The notes beneath the pieces are model-generated. The model had not been told where the DNA came from. It saw only the letters and a list, made by a program, of their open reading frames with translations, and searched no databases. Below, one piece after another: positions 28,210 to 36,785 of a stretch of DNA of 54,274 nucleotides. Numbering within the stretch: the stretch's first letter is position 1; each line of letters opens with the position of its first letter. The stretch is taken from the NCBI GenBank assembly GCA_902598295.1, contig CACKBA010000007.1:1-54274 (forward strand), read 5' to 3'. The position numbers and the translations under genes are program-made. The DNA is from an uncultured Bacteroidota bacterium (GTDB lineage: Bacteria; Bacteroidota; Bacteroidia; Flavobacteriales; Flavobacteriaceae).

Positions 28210-29946
28210 TTATTTCAACTTTATATTAAGTTCATCGAGTTGATTATTATCAATTGGAGAGGGACTGTCAATCATTACATCTTTTCCGCTATTATTTTTT
28301 GGAAAAGCAATATAATCTCTTATTGAATTATCACCATTCATTACTGCAACTAGCCTATCCAGCCCCAATGCTATACCACCATGAGGAGGAGCTCCATATT
28401 CAAATGCATTCATTAAAAATCCAAATTGCTCTTTGGCTTCCTTTTCACTAAATCCTAATATTGAAAAAATTTGATTTTGTAAATCTCTATTGTGAATCCT
28501 AATAGATCCACCACCAATTTCATTTCCATTAATAACCAGGTCATAAGCATCTGCAACGACATTCGAAGGTTCTTTAATCTCATGGATGTTTTTGTCTTTT
28601 GGAGAGGTAAATGGATGATGAATGGAATGATGTTTCTTATCGTCTTCATCCCAATCAAAAAGCGGGAAGTCATTTACCCATAGAGGACAGAATTTTTTTG
28701 GATCGATTAATTTTAAATCATCTGCAATTTTTAATCTAAGTTGTCCAAGCTGAGTCAAAGATTTCATTTTGTTTCCTGAAATTAGAAACGTTGTTGAGTC
28801 TTTTGAAAAATTTCCAGTAATCTCTAAAAGTTCATCATGATTGTAAAACTTATCGATTGAGGATTTAAAACTGCCATCACTATTGTGCTTAATCCATATT
28901 AATCCTTTTGCACCAATTTGAGGTTGTTTAACCCAATCCGTGTATTGATCGATTTGTTTTCTGGATAAGGGTTCAACCGAATTAACTGTAATACCGCAAA
29001 CATATTCACAATCATCCAATATTTTAAACCCTTTTCCTTTACTGCTTTTTGTACAATCAAAAATTTTCATATCAAATCTGGTGTCCGGTTTATCAGAACC
29101 ATAATTTTCAATTGCTTCCCAGTATGAAATTTTGGGGAAGTTATCTAACTCTACACCAATGCATTTTTTGAAAATATTTTTAATCAGGTTTTCAAATACC
29201 AATAAAACATCATCTTGATTTACAAAAGACATTTCACAATCGATTTGAGTAAATTCAGGTTGGCGATCTGATCTCAAATCTTCATCTCTAAAGCATTTAA
29301 CCACTTGGCAATATTTATCAATTCCACCAACCATTAAAAGTTGTTTGAATGTTTGAGGAGATTGAGGGAGGGCATAAAATTCACCTTTGTTTATCCTAGA
29401 TGGAACAACAAAATCTCTTGCACCTTCGGGTGTGGATTTGATTAAATAAGGTGTTTCAACATCGATAAATCCCAACTCATTCAAATACTTCCTAATCTCT
29501 AGTGTAACAGAATTTCTGAAGATTAAATTATTTTTAATGGAGTTTCTTCTAATATCTAGATAACGATATTTCATTCTTAGTTCATCACCACCATCAGTAT
29601 TCTCATCCAAAGTAAATGGAGGTACTTTGGATTTGTTGAGTATTTCAATTTCTTGCATCGTGATTTCAATATCCCCAGTTCCAATATTAGGATTCTTGGA
29701 TTCTCTTTCTTTAACTGTTCCTTTTACTGAAATAACATACTCTCTTCCAACTTTTTTAGCTTGTTCAACAAGGTTTTTGCTCGACTCATTTGTGTCTATA
29801 ATTATTTGAGTAATTCCATATCTATCTCTTAAATCAATCCATATCAATGAACCTTTATCCCTTATTTTATAAATCCACCCGGAAAGTTTAACCTCTTGTC
29901 CGACATGTTTAATTCGGAGTTCTCCACAATTGTGACTTCTATACAT
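28210..29946 (-). CDS. aspS: Aspartyl-tRNA synthetase
   Basis: A 578-residue bacterial-type AspRS. The N-terminal OB-fold anticodon-binding domain is at 1-~110. The class II catalytic core has motif 2 (FRDEDLRSDRQPEFTQID) and motif 3 (HGGIALGLDRLVAVM). The bacterial GAD insertion lies between. Length matches the family. Divergent from the prenyl synthase gene. Confidence 0.97.
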   Translation of the reverse strand: MYRSHNCGELRIKHVGQEVKLSGWIYKIRDKGSLIWIDLRDRYGITQIIIDTNESSKNLVEQAKKVGREYVISVKGTVKERESKNPNIGTGDIEITMQEIEILNKSKVPPFTLDENTDGGDELRMKYRYLDIRRNSIKNNLIFRNSVTLEIRKYLNELGFIDVETPYLIKSTPEGARDFVVPSRINKGEFYALPQSPQTFKQLLMVGGIDKYCQVVKCFRDEDLRSDRQPEFTQIDCEMSFVNQDDVLLVFENLIKNIFKKCIGVELDNFPKISYWEAIENYGSDKPDTRFDMKIFDCTKSSKGKGFKILDDCEYVCGITVNSVEPLSRKQIDQYTDWVKQPQIGAKGLIWIKHNSDGSFKSSIDKFYNHDELLEITGNFSKDSTTFLISGNKMKSLTQLGQLRLKIADDLKLIDPKKFCPLWVNDFPLFDWDEDDKKHHSIHHPFTSPKDKNIHEIKEPSNVVADAYDLVINGNEIGGGSIRIHNRDLQNQIFSILGFSEKEAKEQFGFLMNAFEYGAPPHGGIALGLDRLVAVMNGDNSIRDYIAFPKNNSGKDVMIDSPSPIDNNQLDELNIKLK

Positions 29947-30029
29947 TGATACAAATATCTAATAAATAAATTAAATAATTTGTTCGAATTTTAATCTATA
30001 CCATTAATGATGTATTTTTGATTTGACTA

Positions 30030-30998
30030 ATGATAAAATTCAAATCTCAGATAGAGTTGATAGAAAATGAAATTGATAAATACATCAACTCTTTAAAACA
30101 AAATTCTTTATACGATTCAGTAAAGTATTTTTTGAAGTTGCCATCAAAAAGAGTCAGACCCTTGTTTACACTTTTAACCAATTCATTATATAATAATGAT
30201 CATTCATTTGCAATTCCTGCAGCACTTTCAAATGAAATGTTTCATAATTTCACTTTGCTTCATGATGATATCATGGACTCATCAAAGAAAAGAAGGGGTT
30301 TTGAGACTGTTCATGAAAAGTGGAATGTCAATCAAGCAATACTTTCTGGAGATTCAATGTTAATAATGGCTACAAAATTTTTAGATTTTTATGAGTCTAA
30401 GATCCAGAAAGATCTTTTAAAACTTTTTAACTCCACAGCCTTGGAGGTTTGTGAAGGTCAACAACTAGATATTGAATTTGAAAAAAAGACAGATATTGAT
30501 TTTAATGATTATATCGAAATGATTACCAAAAAAACTTCAGTTTTAATCGCGTCTTCAATGAAGATGGGAGGCATTATCAATGAACTGGAATCAAGTGAGT
30601 TAGATATTTTGTACGATATCGGTTTGAATCTTGGTATTGCTTTTCAAATTCAGGACGATTATTTAGATCTTTTTGGTGAAGAGAAAATAATCGGAAAAAG
30701 AGTCGGACAGGATGTAGTCAACAACAAAAAAACAGCTCTTCACCATTTGTTTATCAATACAGCTTCAAAAACACAATTAAGTAAATACAATGATTATATA
30801 AGCATTAGTACTGATGATGTGAAAATTGATAAAATCAAATCCTTATTTATTGAGAGTGACGTTGAGAACTCTCTAAAAAAATTAATTCAGGATTACTCAA
30901 ATAATGCAACTTCTGATATTGAATCTTTGCATCCAAAATTTCCTAAAAACTCCAATTTAATATTGCTCAGTGAGTTATTATTAAAAAGAAATTATTAG
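30030..30998 (+). CDS. Polyprenyl diphosphate synthase (trans-isoprenyl type)
   Basis: A 322-residue all-helical prenyltransferase. The first Asp-rich motif is HDDIMDSSKKRRG and the second is QDDYLDLFGE, both needed for Mg2+ and diphosphate binding. SKRVRPLFTLL is the substrate-binding Lys-Arg region. Members make farnesyl, geranylgeranyl or longer chains for quinones or carotenoids; product length cannot be read safely by eye. Confidence 0.9.
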   Translation: MIKFKSQIELIENEIDKYINSLKQNSLYDSVKYFLKLPSKRVRPLFTLLTNSLYNNDHSFAIPAALSNEMFHNFTLLHDDIMDSSKKRRGFETVHEKWNVNQAILSGDSMLIMATKFLDFYESKIQKDLLKLFNSTALEVCEGQQLDIEFEKKTDIDFNDYIEMITKKTSVLIASSMKMGGIINELESSELDILYDIGLNLGIAFQIQDDYLDLFGEEKIIGKRVGQDVVNNKKTALHHLFINTASKTQLSKYNDYISISTDDVKIDKIKSLFIESDVENSLKKLIQDYSNNATSDIESLHPKFPKNSNLILLSELLLKRNY

Positions 30999-31040
30999 TT
31001 ATTATATTTGTTGTGTGAGCAAAAGAAAACCTAGTTTTCT

Positions 31041-31916
31041 TTGAAATTTTTTCAATTGGAAAATATATTAAATTCAATTTTAGAGTTTTTTGAACAACAA
31101 GACAGTCCAATTTTAATGGCCTTATACGCTGGGCTTTTTACTTGGATTCTGACGGCTTGTGGAGCTGCTTTGGTTTTTTTCTTCAAATCAACAAATAGAA
31201 AGTTTTTGGACATGGCTTTGGGTTTTACTGCTGGAGTCATGATAGCTGCAAGTTTCTGGTCTTTGATTGCACCTGCAATCACAGCCGTTGAGATTCAAAA
31301 TGAATTGGGTCAATCTTCCCTTCCCTCATTTTTGCCACCTGCCATTGGATTTTTCTTGGGTGCTGTTTTTATGTTTGTTTTGGATAAATCCATCCCTCAC
31401 CTACATATTTTTGGAAAATTGAAAGAAGCAGAAGGACCAAAAACTGACCTTAAAAAAACGTCTTTACTAGTTCTAGCTATAGCAATTCATAATATTCCTG
31501 AAGGCTTAGCAGTTGGTGTTGCATTTGGTGCACTTTTCATTCCCGATTTTGCAAACGTTTATACTTTGGGTGCTGCTGTTGCGCTTGGAATTGGAATCGG
31601 TTTACAAAACTTTCCCGAAGGTTTTGCAGTTTCTATGCCAGTTCGAAGAGCAGGATTGTCCAGAGGAAAATCATGGTTTTGGGGTCAACTATCAGCAATT
31701 GTTGAACCAATATTTGCTGTAATTGGAGCAGCTCTTGTGATGCTGGTTTGGCCTATTCTCCCTTATGCATTATCATTTGCTGCTGGTGCAATGATTTTTA
31801 TTGTAGTTGAAGAGGTAATCCCTGAAAGTCAACGAGGCGGAAATACCGATTTGGCAACTATGGGTCTTATTGCGGGATTTATTGTTATGATGTCTCTGGA
31901 TGTTGCATTGGGTTAG
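31041..31916 (+). CDS. ZIP-family divalent metal transporter
   Basis: A 291-residue transporter with about eight membrane segments. The conserved metal-site helices are seen as IAIHNIPEGLAVG (TM4-like) and GLQNFPEGFAVS plus FVVEEVIPES-type (IVVEEVIPES) in TM5/TM6. Probable substrates are Zn2+ or related cations. TTG at 31041 gives the usual ~25-residue lead before TM1; ATG 31116 would trim part of that helix. No neighbouring regulator. Confidence 0.88.
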   Translation: MKFFQLENILNSILEFFEQQDSPILMALYAGLFTWILTACGAALVFFFKSTNRKFLDMALGFTAGVMIAASFWSLIAPAITAVEIQNELGQSSLPSFLPPAIGFFLGAVFMFVLDKSIPHLHIFGKLKEAEGPKTDLKKTSLLVLAIAIHNIPEGLAVGVAFGALFIPDFANVYTLGAAVALGIGIGLQNFPEGFAVSMPVRRAGLSRGKSWFWGQLSAIVEPIFAVIGAALVMLVWPILPYALSFAAGAMIFIVVEEVIPESQRGGNTDLATMGLIAGFIVMMSLDVALG

Positions 31917-31948
31917 TAAAAGAAAAGAAATTAATTTAGTATTGGAAA

Positions 31949-32401
31949 ATGGAAAAGTTCTCAAAAATTCCTCCCCCGTTAGTAGTTTTAATTTTAGTTA
32001 CATCTACTTATTTTTCATCAAAAAAAATTGATTTAATTCACATACCGTTCCAAACTTTAATATCGATTTTTATACTCTTTGTTGGCATACTTATTTTATT
32101 AAATCCAGTATTAAAATTTAAGAAATCAAAAACCACGATTAATCCAATCAAGTTTAAGAAAGTCAATAAACTAGTAACATCAGGAATTTATAAATACTCA
32201 AGAAATCCTATGTACTTAGGTTTGTTAATGATAGTTATTTCTTCCTCAATTTTTTATCTAAACATTTACTCAATACTAACTCCTCTCTTTTTTTATCTTT
32301 GGATAAACAGATTTCAAATAAAAAGAGAAGAGATTTTTCTTACAGAAAAATTTGGTGAAGAGTACCTATCATATAAGAACACGACTCGAAGATGGATTTA
32401 G
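31949..32401 (+). CDS. Isoprenylcysteine carboxyl methyltransferase-like (ICMT/PEMT fold) membrane protein
   Basis: A 150-residue integral membrane protein with about four hydrophobic segments and the SAM-binding signature YKYSRNPMYLGLLM near the middle. The C-terminal REEIFLTEKFGEEYLSYK is also typical. Substrates of bacterial members are mostly unknown; some modify phospholipids or isoprenoid lipids. ATG 31949 lies 32 bp after the ZIP gene. Confidence 0.85.
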   Translation: MEKFSKIPPPLVVLILVTSTYFSSKKIDLIHIPFQTLISIFILFVGILILLNPVLKFKKSKTTINPIKFKKVNKLVTSGIYKYSRNPMYLGLLMIVISSSIFYLNIYSILTPLFFYLWINRFQIKREEIFLTEKFGEEYLSYKNTTRRWI

Positions 32402-32441
32402 TAATCCTCCCACGGAACAAACATTAACAACTTTAGGATAA

Positions 32442-33287
32442 TCAATCATTCAACTCACTCAACCTACCATTTGCAACTGTTGCAGCATAATATTTTTCAA
32501 CAGCCTTGCTATAATAAAGTTTAGCATTTTCTAAATCCCCTTCATTGTAATAAAACTCACCCATTGAATCGTATGGATTGTACCCATTTGGATACAACTT
32601 AATATATTCCTCAAATAGTGATTTTGCCTTTTCTTTATCACCCATACCATAATAGAAGTAACCCAGTACATTGACAATTGGTGCAATCATATATGAATGA
32701 TCTCCACTAACCGCCAGTGATTCACTATCACCAACACCATCCCTAAGTTCAGCCAATAAAGATTCCATTTCACTTATTTTATTTTCCATTCCAGGAATAC
32801 TGAAAGCGTAATAATAATGAATAAGTTTTCCTTTAGGTTCTAAAGATCTCATTTCAGACCATTTATCATGGGCACCGGGACCAATTAGAGGCCACCAACG
32901 AGATTGTCTGGGCAAATCTAGAAGAGAAACAAAAACTTTTGAGGTTTCATTTTTTTCAGCAACATTCTCTTTTGCTTTTCCTACATGCATAGCTTCTTTT
33001 TCAGAACCAGCCGGAGCCAAACCTGCAAGTACTACATGTGGTCCAAAAAGAGATGAATCATATTCCAATGCTTTCTCAAAAAATACATTTGCTTTTTCAT
33101 ACTCAACATTGTAAAGATGACCAAATGCAGCATTTGTCATCTCATTAGCAAAATCATTTTCGCTTTGCCATTCAATATAATCCCCAGTTGATGCATCGAA
33201 TGACCAAGTGGCATTGTCTTTATTGTTTTGAGTTTCACATCCAATAAAAATTATGGATAGAATAAATAATATTTTTTTCATTTTCAA
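32442..33287 (-). CDS. TPR lipoprotein
   Basis: A 281-residue lipoprotein with lipobox FIGC (Cys17). Tetratricopeptide-like helices occur at ~50-80 (YNVEYEKANVFFEKALEYD) and ~210-275 (FYYGMGDKEKAKSLFEEYI and FYYNEGDLENAKLYYSKAV). Probably an outer-membrane or periplasmic scaffold. It is the last gene of the SCO/P19-like set (47-bp gap), so a link to metal handling is possible but unproven. Confidence 0.8.
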   Translation of the reverse strand: MKMKKILFILSIIFIGCETQNNKDNATWSFDASTGDYIEWQSENDFANEMTNAAFGHLYNVEYEKANVFFEKALEYDSSLFGPHVVLAGLAPAGSEKEAMHVGKAKENVAEKNETSKVFVSLLDLPRQSRWWPLIGPGAHDKWSEMRSLEPKGKLIHYYYAFSIPGMENKISEMESLLAELRDGVGDSESLAVSGDHSYMIAPIVNVLGYFYYGMGDKEKAKSLFEEYIKLYPNGYNPYDSMGEFYYNEGDLENAKLYYSKAVEKYYAATVANGRLSELND

Positions 33288-33334
33288 TTTTTTAAGTAAA
33301 CTAAAATTAATGAAAAAAGATTGAAATGATTTTT

Positions 33335-33895
33335 TTATTTCCTAGTCGCTTTTGCTATCTCTTCAAAATCTATTTGTGTGTATTTAAATTCTGAATTATT
33401 AAAAAGATTTTTACCATATAGCTTTAACCAGTCGTTGTGTAGTGCCAAGTCAAACTCATGTGGGGGATTAACTTTAAAGACAACAGTGTACTTGTCGTTA
33501 ATTTTACCTGGTAGTGAAATGTTTCTTGCATAATGAAAATTATCGATGAGATTTATATGCGGAATTAAATCAACAAAAGTTTTCAATCCAGTGGTCTCAT
33601 TATAAATAGTAGAGGTAATTCTTAGGTATGGGATAAACCCATCAGGAATAGCACCATCTGGAATATTTACAGAATCCCAATTAACCCTTGCTTCAATATG
33701 AACATTTGTTTCATCTTCCGTTAAATTTGTTGATTCAGGGTAAACAGTATCCTTAATGGCACCCTCAAAAATAAATACAATACCAGGTTCTACTCTTTCC
33801 TCCCCAATTATGAGTTCCTGAGAATTTACTTTACTTAATGCAAGAAAGAAAATGGAACAGCACAATAAAAAAGTAATGTTGTTAAATTTCTTCAT
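33335..33895 (-). CDS. Periplasmic iron-transport protein, P19/Tp34 (FtrA-like) family
   Basis: A 186-residue exported protein with signal peptide ending LSKVNSQ. The mature part matches the pattern of the P19/Tp34 Fe2+ transport family: an early E(L)IIGEERVEPG, NVHIEARVNW with a metal-binding His, GFIPYLRI, and NFHYARNI with a second metal His. In P19 these His residues with Met/Glu bind copper and iron at the dimer interface. Start taken at ATG 33895 so that the signal peptide begins MKKFNN; it overlaps the SCO gene by 14 bp. No FTR1 permease is nearby. Assignment is by motif pattern only. Confidence 0.65.
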   Translation of the reverse strand: MKKFNNITFLLCCSIFFLALSKVNSQELIIGEERVEPGIVFIFEGAIKDTVYPESTNLTEDETNVHIEARVNWDSVNIPDGAIPDGFIPYLRITSTIYNETTGLKTFVDLIPHINLIDNFHYARNISLPGKINDKYTVVFKVNPPHEFDLALHNDWLKLYGKNLFNNSEFKYTQIDFEEIAKATRK

Positions 33896-34559
33896 ACGAC
33901 TTTTTGAGTATTTCAATATCAGCCAATAGTTTTTCCATCTCTTCTAATTTTGTTCCGTCATAATATCCTCTTATTCTTTTTTCTTTATCTACAAGAACAA
34001 AATTTTCTGTATGAATCATTTGATTTTCACCACCCATTGGATCTACTTTTGCTACCAAAAATGATTTTCTGGCTAAGTTATAAATTTGCTCTCGATCACC
34101 TGTCATCAAATTCCATTTTTTGTCATCAACACCTTTATCTAAAGAATATTCCTTAAGAACTTCGACAGTATCAATTTCTGGTGTTACACTGAAGGATGCC
34201 AGCATAACGTCATCCTCTTTTAATTTTTCTTGAATATACAGCATATTTGCAGTCATCATTGGACAAATATTTGGACAGGTGGTGAAGAAAAAATCGGCAA
34301 CATATATTTTATCAAAGTAATCCATTTCAGTGACTGTTTTACCGTTTTGGTTAACCATTGAAAATGGATTGATTTTGTGATATTTCTTTACATATTGAAT
34401 TTCTTCCTCAACCAATTCTGTACTTACCATTGATGGGCTGTAAATAGGTAATTTTCTATCTGGTGTCTGTGCTTCGGTCAATAGCGAAACTCCAATTACA
34501 GTAAAAACTAACAGAAATAAAATTATTGGCCAGTATCGATTGAAAAACTTTTTATACAT
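33882..34559 (-). CDS. SCO1/SenC-family copper chaperone
   Basis: A 225-residue protein anchored by an N-terminal membrane segment (~10-28), with a thioredoxin fold outside. The copper site is TTCPNICP (CxxxC) plus the distal His in IHTENFVLVD. These proteins deliver copper to, or reduce, the CuA centre of cytochrome oxidase. ATG 34559 chosen; an in-frame TTG lies just before it. It is the first gene of a three-gene set with the P19-like protein and a TPR lipoprotein. Confidence 0.92.
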   Translation of the reverse strand: MYKKFFNRYWPIILFLLVFTVIGVSLLTEAQTPDRKLPIYSPSMVSTELVEEEIQYVKKYHKINPFSMVNQNGKTVTEMDYFDKIYVADFFFTTCPNICPMMTANMLYIQEKLKEDDVMLASFSVTPEIDTVEVLKEYSLDKGVDDKKWNLMTGDREQIYNLARKSFLVAKVDPMGGENQMIHTENFVLVDKEKRIRGYYDGTKLEEMEKLLADIEILKKSYEEI

Positions 34560-34654
34560 CAATTCAAAATTAGTTGATTACAATTGTTTCAATCAATAAT
34601 CATACAGTTTTTTTCTGAAGTTAAAAAAGATTATTTTTAAGCTCATTTTATTAA

Positions 34655-35965
34655 GTGGAAGTAATTTTAATTAAAGCCCTACAGTTAATTCTTAGTTTAT
34701 CAATCCTTGTTGTTTTGCATGAGTTGGGTCATTTCATACCCGCTAAACTATTTGGATGTAGAGTAGAAAAATTTTATTTATTTTTTGATTGGCCCTTCAG
34801 TATTTTCAAGAAAAAAGTTGGTGATACAGAATATGGTATTGGCGCATTACCTTTGGGAGGATATGTAAAAATTTCTGGTATTGTTGATGAAAGTTTTGAT
34901 ACAGATCATGTTAAAACTGAACCCAAACCCTGGGAATTTAGATCAAAATATCCTTGGCAAAGATTAATTATTTTGATAGGTGGCGTAACTGTAAATCTAA
35001 TTTTAGGATTCCTGATATATTCAATGGTTTTATTTGTCTGGGGAAAAAATGTAATCACTTTTGAAGATTTAAATTCTGGATTCAATGTTTCAGAGTCAAT
35101 GAAAAAGATTGGGTTTGAAGATGGTGACAGGATTTTTAAAATTGATGGAAATGACATCGAGGATCAATTTGAAATTAATAATCTTATAGTCTCCAGATCC
35201 ATTGATGCGATCGAAGTCGTTAGATCGAATGAATCCAGGGAAATTATCAATATCCCCGAAAACATAGGGCTTGAAATTATTAGCGAAGGTGTAACACCTT
35301 TTACTCCGATTGCAAACATTGTCATTGACTCAGTGACTGCTAACTCTCCTGCCGACTTTAGTGATATAAAAAAGGGCGACATTATAAATAAAGTTAATGG
35401 CACTAAAATTTTATCCTTTGATGAGTTTGAAGAATTAAAGAAAATCAATTCTGATTATGTTGAGTTAGAATTAATAAGAAGTGGAGCACAATTTTCAACC
35501 ATAGTTCCTTTTGAATCAATTAACAAACTAATTGGTATTATCATTAAGCCTGATATAAAGATAACTACAAAAGAGTATCAGTTTTTTGAAAGTATTGGTC
35601 AAGGTTACAATCTTGCATATTGGAAGTTAAATGATTATATATCTCAATTTGGTTATGTTTTCACTAGAGAAGGTGCCTCTCAGTTGGGTGGTTTTGGAAC
35701 AATAGGAAATATTTTCCCCGCGAAATGGGATTGGAAAAGATTTTGGGAAATGACAGCTTTCCTATCAATTATTTTAGCCTTTATGAACTTTTTACCAATA
35801 CCTGCTTTGGATGGTGGTCATATAATGTTTGTAGTTTATGAAATGATATCAGGTAAAAAACCGAATGATAAATTCCTAGAATATGCCCATTATGCAGGAT
35901 TTATTTTATTAATTAGTTTATTTCTTTATGCAAATGGAATGGATGTTATTAGAGCATTTTCTTAA
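34655..35965 (+). CDS. rseP: Site-2 protease RseP (zinc intramembrane metalloprotease)
   Basis: A 436-residue intramembrane protease. The zinc motif HELGH is in the first helix (VVLHELGHFIPAK), the LDG motif is MNFLPIPALDGGH in the third, and a PDZ region lies between (~120-290). It cleaves anti-sigma factors and leftover signal peptides within the membrane. It starts at GTG 34655; no ATG fits the conserved N-terminus. Divergent from the SCO gene. Confidence 0.95.
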   Translation: MEVILIKALQLILSLSILVVLHELGHFIPAKLFGCRVEKFYLFFDWPFSIFKKKVGDTEYGIGALPLGGYVKISGIVDESFDTDHVKTEPKPWEFRSKYPWQRLIILIGGVTVNLILGFLIYSMVLFVWGKNVITFEDLNSGFNVSESMKKIGFEDGDRIFKIDGNDIEDQFEINNLIVSRSIDAIEVVRSNESREIINIPENIGLEIISEGVTPFTPIANIVIDSVTANSPADFSDIKKGDIINKVNGTKILSFDEFEELKKINSDYVELELIRSGAQFSTIVPFESINKLIGIIIKPDIKITTKEYQFFESIGQGYNLAYWKLNDYISQFGYVFTREGASQLGGFGTIGNIFPAKWDWKRFWEMTAFLSIILAFMNFLPIPALDGGHIMFVVYEMISGKKPNDKFLEYAHYAGFILLISLFLYANGMDVIRAFS

Positions 35966-35982
35966 ATAAACTTATTACAAGC

Positions 35983-36013
35983 TTGAGTTAAAAAAAATAA
36001 TAATTTATATTTG
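35983..36013 (+). promoter_or_regulatory. Bacteroidetes-type promoter of tRNA-Asn
   Basis: TTG at 35983-35985 and TATATTTG at 36006-36013, with a 20-nt spacer. This fits the Bacteroidetes consensus (-33 TTG/TTTG and -7 TAnnTTTG, spaced 17-23). A transcription start a few bases before the mature tRNA end at 36027 follows from this spacing. Confidence 0.75.
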
Positions 36014-36026
36014 CCCACACTAAAAT

Positions 36027-36100
36027 TCCTCCTTAGCTCAGTTGGTTAGAGCATCTGACTGTTAATCAGAGGGTCCTTGGTTCGAGCCCAAGAGGAGGAG
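36027..36100 (+). tRNA. tRNA-Asn (anticodon GTT)
   Basis: A 74-nt cloverleaf. The acceptor stem is 36027-36033 with 36093-36099, and the discriminator is G36100. The D-arm contains AGCTCAGTTGGTTAGAGC. The anticodon stem TCTGA/TCAGA encloses the loop CTGTTAA, with GTT at 36061-36063. The T-arm is CTTGG-TTCGAGC-CCAAG. CCA is not encoded. A small hairpin (AGCG/CGCT) and a strong terminator follow. Confidence 0.97.
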
Positions 36101-36115
36101 CAAGCGAAACCGCTA

Positions 36116-36164
36116 CACTGCATATTCTTAAAGCCCACTAAAAAAGTGGGTTTTTTCTTTATCA
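36116..36164 (+). repeat. 49-bp direct repeat, copy A (contains the tRNA-Asn terminator)
   Basis: This block is repeated in the same orientation at 40495-40543. Aligned without gaps the copies agree at 46 of 49 positions; the differences are at offsets 15, 25 and 30. The two copies bracket a ~4.3-kb group of orphan genes. The block starts 16 nt after the tRNA 3' end and does not include tRNA sequence. Confidence 0.9.
36131..36156 (+). terminator. Rho-independent terminator of tRNA-Asn
   Basis: Stem CCCACT (36134-36139) with AGTGGG (36145-36150), a five-A loop and a run of six T (36151-36156). It lies about 30 nt past the tRNA end. Confidence 0.9.
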
Positions 36165-36295
36165 TTACGTAAGTGATTGATTTCCATAAATTTATAATAA
36201 TTACTTTATTCCACTTTGACTTAAATATTTTTGTCTATAAATGAAACTTTTTTTCAATTCTTACGTATAATGTAATGCTATCATTAATATAACGT
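36165..36295. other. Noncoding stretch upstream of the 3D-like gene
   Basis: AT-rich, no ORF. A TATTTTTG at 36226-36233 fits a -7 box, but no TTG sits at the right distance, so I do not call a promoter. Confidence 0.4.
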
Positions 36296-36748
36296 ATGAA
36301 AATAATTAGTCCTAAGTATATAACCCTTTTATTGACAAGCCTTATCCAATCACAACAAGAGTTATTCATTCCTGATTGGTGCAGTGAAATGTGTAAGTAT
36401 CCCCCTATCGAGGTAAGATATTGCTTTAAGGAAGCTTATGGTTTATCAGCTACAATTTATCACGTCAATAAGGGTGAGGTGCTCGAGTCGGGGGAGGTCA
36501 TTGATAAAAAATACTCATATGAGTATAGATACCTGTCTGTTTCTCAGGATCTGCTAGAAGAGTTTCCATTTGGAGCAATAGTGTACATTGTTGGAGCTGG
36601 AAAGTTTGATGGTTATTGGAAAGTGAATGATACTATGAGAAATAACAACGTCAGAAGAATACATTTTTTAGTAAATGATGATGTAAAAGTTGGACTTTGG
36701 GATGATATTACAATGTATTGTGTTGAAACACCGGATTTGTATAACTAA
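36296..36748 (+). CDS. Exported protein with a 3D/double-psi-barrel-like domain
   Basis: A 150-residue protein with a short hydrophobic N-terminus (ITLLLTSLIQSQ) that looks like a signal peptide. Residues ~85-145 follow the order seen in 3D-domain and RlpA-like double-psi barrels: FPFGAIVYIVG, a strand with KVNDTM (the DT of the first Asp), RRIHFLV where the family has an Asp-containing IDLF, and a final VGLWDDITMY like GRRxVTVYIL. The second conserved Asp is replaced by His. Four Cys occur in the first 60 residues and at 146. If correct, a peptidoglycan-related or secreted binding role is possible. This is a pattern match, not a firm family assignment. Confidence 0.5.
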   Translation: MKIISPKYITLLLTSLIQSQQELFIPDWCSEMCKYPPIEVRYCFKEAYGLSATIYHVNKGEVLESGEVIDKKYSYEYRYLSVSQDLLEEFPFGAIVYIVGAGKFDGYWKVNDTMRNNNVRRIHFLVNDDVKVGLWDDITMYCVETPDLYN

Positions 36749-36785
36749 TATTTATTTTTTTTAGAACCTAATAAAATTATAACTG

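Noticed and set aside
31116-31916. Shorter ZIP protein from ATG 31116
   Set aside because: It would remove the conserved lead-in before TM1; TTG 31041 fits the family better, though not proven.
36027-36164. Classic integrase-type attachment site in tRNA-Asn
   Set aside because: The repeated block begins 16 nt after the tRNA and copy B carries no tRNA 3' end; no integrase gene is present. Kept only as an unusual repeat-flanked segment.
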